DNA from: Warburgia ugandensis
Lineage: Eukaryota > Streptophyta > Magnoliopsida > Canellales > Canellaceae
Assembly: GCA_035236585.1 (NCBI GenBank)
Contig: CP141126.1
Coordinates: forward strand, 13,591,001 to 13,655,000
Direction of reading: 5' to 3'
Length of the DNA stretch: 64,000 bases
Shown in pieces: positions 58,874-64,000 of the stretch. Numbering within the stretch: position 1 is the first letter of the stretch; the number at the start of each line of letters is the position of its first letter. A program made the translations under genes and the position numbers. The notes beneath the pieces are model-generated. The model did not search any database. It was not told the DNA's origin and worked only from the letters and a program-made list of their open reading frames with translations.

Positions 58874-59524
58874 CGCAAGACCCTCATTTTTCATCCGGGG
58901 TTGGGACCAGCATTGGTGGAGTTAAACATAACCCATTTAAGTAAAGGGCAATATTGTGAATGATTCTAATCTTAGTTCAAAAATTTTGAGCCCACAAAGT
59001 AATAGTCATTCTTCCCATTTAGAGAGATTTTGCAAGGAAAAATAAGGTACATGTATATCAATATCCATTGAATAATGCCTTTATTCTAACATGGTGATGG
59101 AAAAAGGAGCCGCTTCTATGGTAGGTCACGTGTTCCAGATTGTTCTTGTAACAGCTCGGGTTCGACAATAACAATATTGTCCCCTTTGGGCGCAGTCTGC
59201 GTGGTTTTGTTCTTCCCTAGTTGCCCAGAGAAAATGCGTCGTTACTGTTAGAGTTCTTCGAACCCTTATCAATAGCCTAGTCACTTTCCCCTTAGCGATG
59301 TGGGACTAACTCTCAGTCCGTCTCCGCCTTCATCCCCTCAGACCATCTTGGTCTATTGCTTCAGACTATCTTGAGGCCTCCCTCTCAAGCCATCTTGGTT
59401 CACCCTCAAGCCATCTTGGCAGACGGCAACGGGTTCACCTCTCCCCCTTAGGGGACACACGTCCCCAAGTGTTACAATGCGAGCGGCCACGTGCAGTTAG
59501 CCACCCACCATCGGGTTGGGGTTA

Positions 59525-59537
59525 GGCTCTAATACCA
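59525..59537 (-). other. Primer-binding site of the minus-oriented TRIM copy
   Basis: Plus-strand GGCTCTAATACCA is the reverse complement of TGGTATTAGAGCC, the initiator tRNA-Met PBS with one change. It lies next to the TGTAATAG LTR border at 59539. Confidence 0.85.
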
Positions 59538-60169
59538 TTGTAATAGACGGGAGACCCCACCCAGCAACGATATTGTCCACTTTGGGCCGAGGCCCACACG
59601 GTTTTGCTTTTCCCCCTTCAGGGGAAAACTGGTCGTTATTGGCAAAGTCCACCCGAGATATTGTTTGCTCTAGCACAGAGTGCCTCACGGCTTTAAAACG
59701 TGTCACAACTGTTAGAGCCAACCGGACTCTTATAATTAGTCCAGATCTCCCTCCCCAGGCGATGTGAGACTAACTCTTGGTACCTCTTCGCCCTTGTTCC
59801 CTCAGACTATCTTGGGCCCTGACCTCAGACTATCTTGGGGCAACCCCCTCAAGCCATATTGGCCTCCACCCTCAAGCCATCTTGGCCAACCCCTGTGGGT
59901 TCACCTCTCGGGGAAGAACAATGTGAAGCCTTGGGCCGATGAGGGCGAGCCAAGAGAAGGCTGGCAGGCTTCTAAGCTGGGGTGAGGGACAGAGAGTTAG
60001 TCCCACATTGCTTAGGGAGAGGAAACTGGGCTGTTTATAAGAGTTCGGAAACTCTAACGGTCACAACGCGTTTTCCATAGGAAATTGGGGAAGAACAAAA
60101 CTGTGAGGGGTGTATGGGCACTCAAAAGCGGACAATATTGTGATTGTTGGAACCCCGAGGTATTACAAA

Positions 60170-60182
60170 TGGTATCAGAGCC
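60170..60182 (+). other. Primer-binding site of the plus-oriented TRIM copy
   Basis: TGGTATCAGAGCC, a perfect plant initiator tRNA-Met PBS, two bases after the LTR end TATTACA at 60167. Confidence 0.92.
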
Positions 60183-60586
60183 TAACCCCGATCTGATGGT
60201 GGGAGGTGACTGCACGTGGCCGCTAGCATGGTAACACGTGCGGACGCGTGTCCCATAAGGGGAAGAGGTGAACCCGTTGCCGTTTGCCAAGATACCTTGA
60301 GGGTAGGCCAAGATGGCTTCAGGGGGATGCCCTAAGATAGTCTGATGTCAAGCCGAAGATAGGTTGAGGGAATGAAGGCGGGGAGGTACAGAGAGTTAGT
60401 CCCACATCGCTAAGGGGAAGAGTTGTGGGCTGTTGATAAGAGTTTGGGGTGACTCTACCAGTAACTACGCGTTTTACCTGGGCAACTGGGTAAGAACAAA
60501 GTTGTGACCGCTGGCACTATATGGGTGCTGTTAGTGGAAAGCGGACAATATTGTTACTGGGTGGGCCTCCCGGTTGTTACAGTTCT

Positions 60587-61034
60587 TCTTTTGCAGGTCA
60601 CGTGTTTCAGATTTTTCATCTTTGGTAGGCAACGTGTTCTTGGTTGATGTGGGGTATCTATGTAAAACATGTAATAAAAAAGATTCTAGCAATAAAATAA
60701 TTGGATAAATCATTAATAAATATGGGTCGAACATTGTAATCGTAAGTAAAGACTCACAGTTGATGATAGAAATGGCATTTATTTACCACATGAATTTATA
60801 GTCTAGATCATTCATAAGTGGGACCTATTATGTAGAAGTGATGATATCACCTTGTATTGTGCGATCTCATGCTCTACTAGACATTCTTCCTTAAGTGTAG
60901 GTTGGAGGGAAGGTTCACAACAGAGATTAATAGAAAATATGTTTCACCTTGTTTGCTTCATGGATAGAATTATCATCAGTAAAAGTCATTTTCTTAATTA
61001 CCCAAAATTCTCATTTCATGTATCTTCCATTTCT
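60587..61034. other. Spacer between the TRIM cluster and the copia LTR
   Basis: AGGTCACGTGTTTCAGATTT here resembles AGGTCACGTGTTCCAGATTG left of the TRIM cluster (59123-59142), so a short local duplication surrounds the insertion. No gene. Confidence 0.6.
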
Positions 61035-61361
61035 TGATAGAGAAATGCTAAATTAAAGCTTGGTAAGCAGTTGGAGTCAAAGTGCTAGTTTGAAAGTTTG
61101 AAGATAATTGAGAAGAATATTTTTATTCTTTGTTCTTCAATGAATACATACATACATACATACATACATACATACATACATACATACATACATAGGGTGA
61201 TATGTTAATAGAATAGGTCTTATATTTAAACTATTGACCCTATATTCAAGCTATAAATCTATTGTCCATACCTTATTTATAACTATATTATCTCTAAAAA
61301 TAGAAAAAGGATCCCAATAATATATACAAGAATTATTGAGTATCAACCCAATATCTCAACA
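61035..61361 (-). repeat. 3' LTR of a Ty1/copia retrotransposon
   Basis: Reading minus, the polypurine tract TTGAGGGGGAG (61362-61372) is followed by TGTTGAGATATTGGG, the LTR start. The other border is near 61035 (plus TGATAGAG). About 327 bp. It contains an ATAC microsatellite. Confidence 0.75.
61144..61194. repeat. (ATAC)n microsatellite
   Basis: About 12.75 perfect ATAC units inside the copia LTR. Confidence 0.97.
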
Positions 61362-61372
61362 CTCCCCCTCAA

Positions 61373-62180
61373 GTTGGTGCATAGATGTCAAACATGCCTA
61401 ACTTGCCCAAAAACTTTGAGAACACTCAACTTGAAATTGCTTTGGTAAGGATATAAGCTAACTGATCCTCTGATCGAATCTTAAGCAACTCTATAATTTT
61501 CTCATCCAACTTCTCCTTAACGAAGAATCTGTCTACCTCCCATGTCTTGTACGATCATGTTGAACTAGATTATGAACAATATCACATGCTACCTTATTGT
61601 CACAATATAGTCGTATTGGTTGCCTAGGTGGATAGCCCAAATCCCTCAAGAGAAGTCTTAGCCATAATATTTTACATACTCTAAGTGTTATGCCTCTAAA
61701 TTTAGCCTCTGCACTTGAACATGCAACAACATTATGTTTTTTCCTTCTCTATATAATGAGATTACCACCTATAAAGGTAAAATAACCTGAAGTAGATTTC
61801 CTATCATCTACTGCTCCAACCCAGTCATCATCAATATATGAATCCGTGCTTTAATAATCTTCATTTTTAGTGAATAAAATTCTATTTCAAGGTGCAAGAA
61901 TTCGTATGTTACTCTCCAGGATTATGCATAAACTGATTAACAATACTCAATGCATAGGTAAGTCCGGCCTTGTGTGTGCTAAGCATACGAATCTTCCTAC
62001 AACTCTCTGGTATATCCCTTTATTAACTAGTGCTTGATTAGTCTTAATACATAACTTCAATCCTTCTTCGATTGGTATATCATCTAGTTGAAATATTGAC
62101 ATACCAATTTCCTATAAGAAATCTAATGTATATTTTCTTTGAGATTGAAAGATTTCTTTATCAAATCCAGGCACTTAGAT
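61373..62180 (-). pseudogene. Ty1/copia pol remnant: RT C-terminus and RNase H
   Basis: On the minus strand from right to left, in broken frames: IFQSQRKYTLDFL, then IEEGLKLCIKTNQALVNKG, YQRVVGRFVCLAHTRPDL (RT end), then DDDWVGAVDDRKSTSGYFTF, ACSSAEAKFR, YPPRQPIRLYCDNKVACDIV and VQHDRT (RNase H). It ends in the C-terminal tail preceding the stop that usually follows IYAPT or MHQL. The order is that of copia polymerases. Stops and frameshifts are frequent, and the 5' two-thirds of the element is missing. Confidence 0.85.
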
Positions 62181-64000
62181 CCTATAATGACCCTCAAATT
62201 TGGGTCATTTTTTGTGTATTATGTTACATTTTTAATTTGAAATAAAATAAGGAATCAAATTTCATGAAAATCGAATTCTTTGGAAGTGACCCATTTGAAA
62301 ACTAGAGATTGGGACTTGAAACTATCTAAAACGAAATGTGTGCATCGAGACAATTCTAACGACATTAATTTTGTATGAAACAAAGATCAGGACTAAAAAA
62401 TTCAAAAGTTTTATTAATTTAGAGGATGGCCAAAATTGATAACGACACCCTTGTTTTGTCTGTTGTGGATGCAGCATACACAAAATGGGATAAAACAAGT
62501 AGAGGGAGACGATGGGAAGAGAAAACCCCATGATCCACCCCCTCCATTCGATCTCTCTCTTGCGATGCGCACAAACCCACAGAAACCCTCACTTCAGCTA
62601 CCTTCTCCGGCACGGCAACCGATCGGCGATGCTAATAGTCCTACGTGGAAAACCCTTCCCTCCAATTGCCTGATCTCCCCACACATGAACCCCTTTGTTC
62701 ACTGGTGATGTGAGGAGACCCCCGATCACCTCCTCTTTGGCATCAATGTCCCAACCTTTTGCTTTTTTCCCCCCTCAATCGGGTTTCTATTTAGCGCAGC
62801 CCGCCTAACACTCCTGTGTATGTAGGTTGGCCTCATGGGTTGCCTTCCCTCCCCTTGTCTTACTTTCTCCTTCCACAGGCATGACCTAACTGTGGAACAG
62901 GCCGGCGTGCCTTGGTCTCCCTTTCCCTTCTTTGTTTTCCCTCCTCTACCGGGCTCAATGTGAACAACCTGGCAACCACCAACGACTGTCACCCCTGTTT
63001 TCCCTCTTTAGTGAGTTAGGACTGAGCCAACTTGATCCAAACTCGTTTTGGGGACTTGATTGACACAGTGGGCCCTATTAAACCCTTAAGCTTTGATCCT
63101 CTATTATGACCAATCTTGGAAGGATCTTGGAGATTTGAGATAGCCCTTGCAATCCTTCCAATTCAAAAAATATTACCTATCTTTCCATTCATTGATTGAG
63201 AAAGACTCGATAGTTGATGATCAAACTTTAGATTGGACAATAGATCGTTTGATCTGTGATGATTTGACCTTATTTTATGATATAAATAATCCACTGTGAT
63301 TCTCATGATTTGTAGATCAAGATCCATATGAGTTATCTTGGATTTGAAGCATTTTTTAGATAGTTTAGCTGATTTTGATCAACAACTAAGATCAACCATA
63401 GATTCAGGTATGAAATTTGATCAGATTCGATGATCAATGCTGTTTTGATGATTTATTGGGATTATGTGATTAGAATTACTAAATTATTCTTTGATTTGGT
63501 ACAATTAAGTGAGAAATGTAATCATATTAGTACAGATATCTTAGATCGAGCACTTTCAAGGCTATCAGTTAATGATCCAACGATATATGCATCTAGATAT
63601 CCTTTAGATGGACTTACATGAGGTAGGATTATCATCTTAACCAGTTGATTTTATTGATTTAGCTATAATTAGATAAGATTATACATGCTTTGCTATAATA
63701 ATGCTCGATTGGTTAATTAAACAATAAATTACTTGAGATTGACATAATCTGAGTATGATAACCTTATAATACATTATGATATAATTAAGAAAGGAATTGG
63801 ATGGCTATTGATAGGCTCGAATTAGCATAATCTGGATTATCAACCAAATGAGGTAGGCCCCACCTTGAGATGACATGGCTGTGAACCATTGAATAGTATT
63901 GAAATATAACAAATTAAGATTTAAAAATATATTATTTATTTTATAACTAAGAATCCAACTTAGATAACTTAGATTCTAAGTGAGACTTGGATGTGATGTG
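62181..64000. other. Unassigned repeat-like sequence to the window edge
   Basis: Begins with AATGACCCTCAAATTTGGGTCATT, a palindromic stretch like the start of a gypsy LTR, then a GC-richer patch (62430-63010) and AT-rich sequence. It could be an LTR extending past the window. No gene supported; ORFs up to 90 codons lack family features. Confidence 0.35.

Larger units (their letters stand above)
59147..60581. mobile_element. Inverted multi-LTR TRIM-like retrotransposon cluster
   Basis: The left end TGTAACAGCTCGGG and right end CCCGGTTGTTACA are flanked by one 5-bp duplication, GTTCT (59142-59146 and 60582-60586). Four related LTR-type segments are present. Two run on minus (ends at 59147 and 59539) and two on plus (ends at 60167 and 60581). 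Each has TTAGTCCCACAT or its variant, a TATA-like TTTATAAG, a GACAATATTGT motif and a TGT..ACA border. A PBS follows one LTR on each strand. Short non-coding internal segments with repeats of CAAGCCATCTTGGC separate them. No gag or pol. Size and structure fit terminal-repeat retrotransposons in miniature, but here two are arranged head to head. Confidence 0.8.

Noticed and set aside
1..64000. CRISPR arrays, operons or prokaryotic-type defence systems
   Set aside because: The window is plant nuclear DNA; repeats are transposon-derived or microsatellites and no spacer-repeat array is present.

Overview
The window looks like nuclear DNA from a flowering plant. It has split genes with long, transposon-filled introns and GT..AG splice sites. 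It also has several copies of the tRNA-derived Au SINE, an RTE-clade LINE with its typical trimer tail, an L1-type LINE relic, Ty3/gypsy and Ty1/copia remains, and single-copy plant gene families. The species cannot be fixed from the sequence. The large TE-laden introns would suit a magnoliid or another non-grass angiosperm, but that is inference only.

Layout. 1-6.4 kb is repeat sequence: a degenerate LTR retrotransposon, an RTE LINE fragment and SINEs. It probably lies in a long intron of the next gene. 6.46-8.45 kb (minus) holds the first three exons of an aspartyl aminopeptidase (M18), apparently organelle-targeted; the remaining exons are not in the window. 10.2-19.3 kb (minus) holds all eight exons of the CAAX prenyl protease 2 gene (RCE1/FACE2), with SINEs in its introns. 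Exon 1 lacks one base and intron 5 starts with AT instead of GT. 19.5-30.2 kb is nested LTR-retrotransposon sequence: a gypsy relic with PBS, gag start and protease region, cut by a 2.05-kb solo LTR that has its own target duplication, plus a second truncated LTR. 30.6-31.4 kb (plus) is an intact single-exon YIPF5/YIP1-family gene. 32.55-37.13 kb is a TG..CA-bounded unit with a 5-bp target duplication that carries a broken gene fragment. 37.4-40.2 kb is a 5'-truncated, frameshifted RTE LINE. 40-56 kb is gene-poor: SINEs, an internally deleted L1 relic between two inverted related segments, and a 39-unit AG microsatellite. 56.1 kb has a small uncharacterised ORF. 57.3-58.1 kb (minus) is a decayed PARP3-type pseudogene. 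59.1-60.6 kb is an inverted multi-LTR TRIM-like cluster with one shared target duplication. 61.0-62.2 kb is a copia 3' end, followed by unassigned repeat sequence to the window edge.

The three recognised genes are ordinary housekeeping genes (peptide turnover, CAAX protein processing, ER-Golgi trafficking) and show no sign of working as a unit. I saw no convincing new defence-like or operon-like system. The most unusual items are the inverted TRIM cluster, the gene-fragment-carrying LTR-bounded unit, and the two lesions in an otherwise well conserved FACE2 gene.
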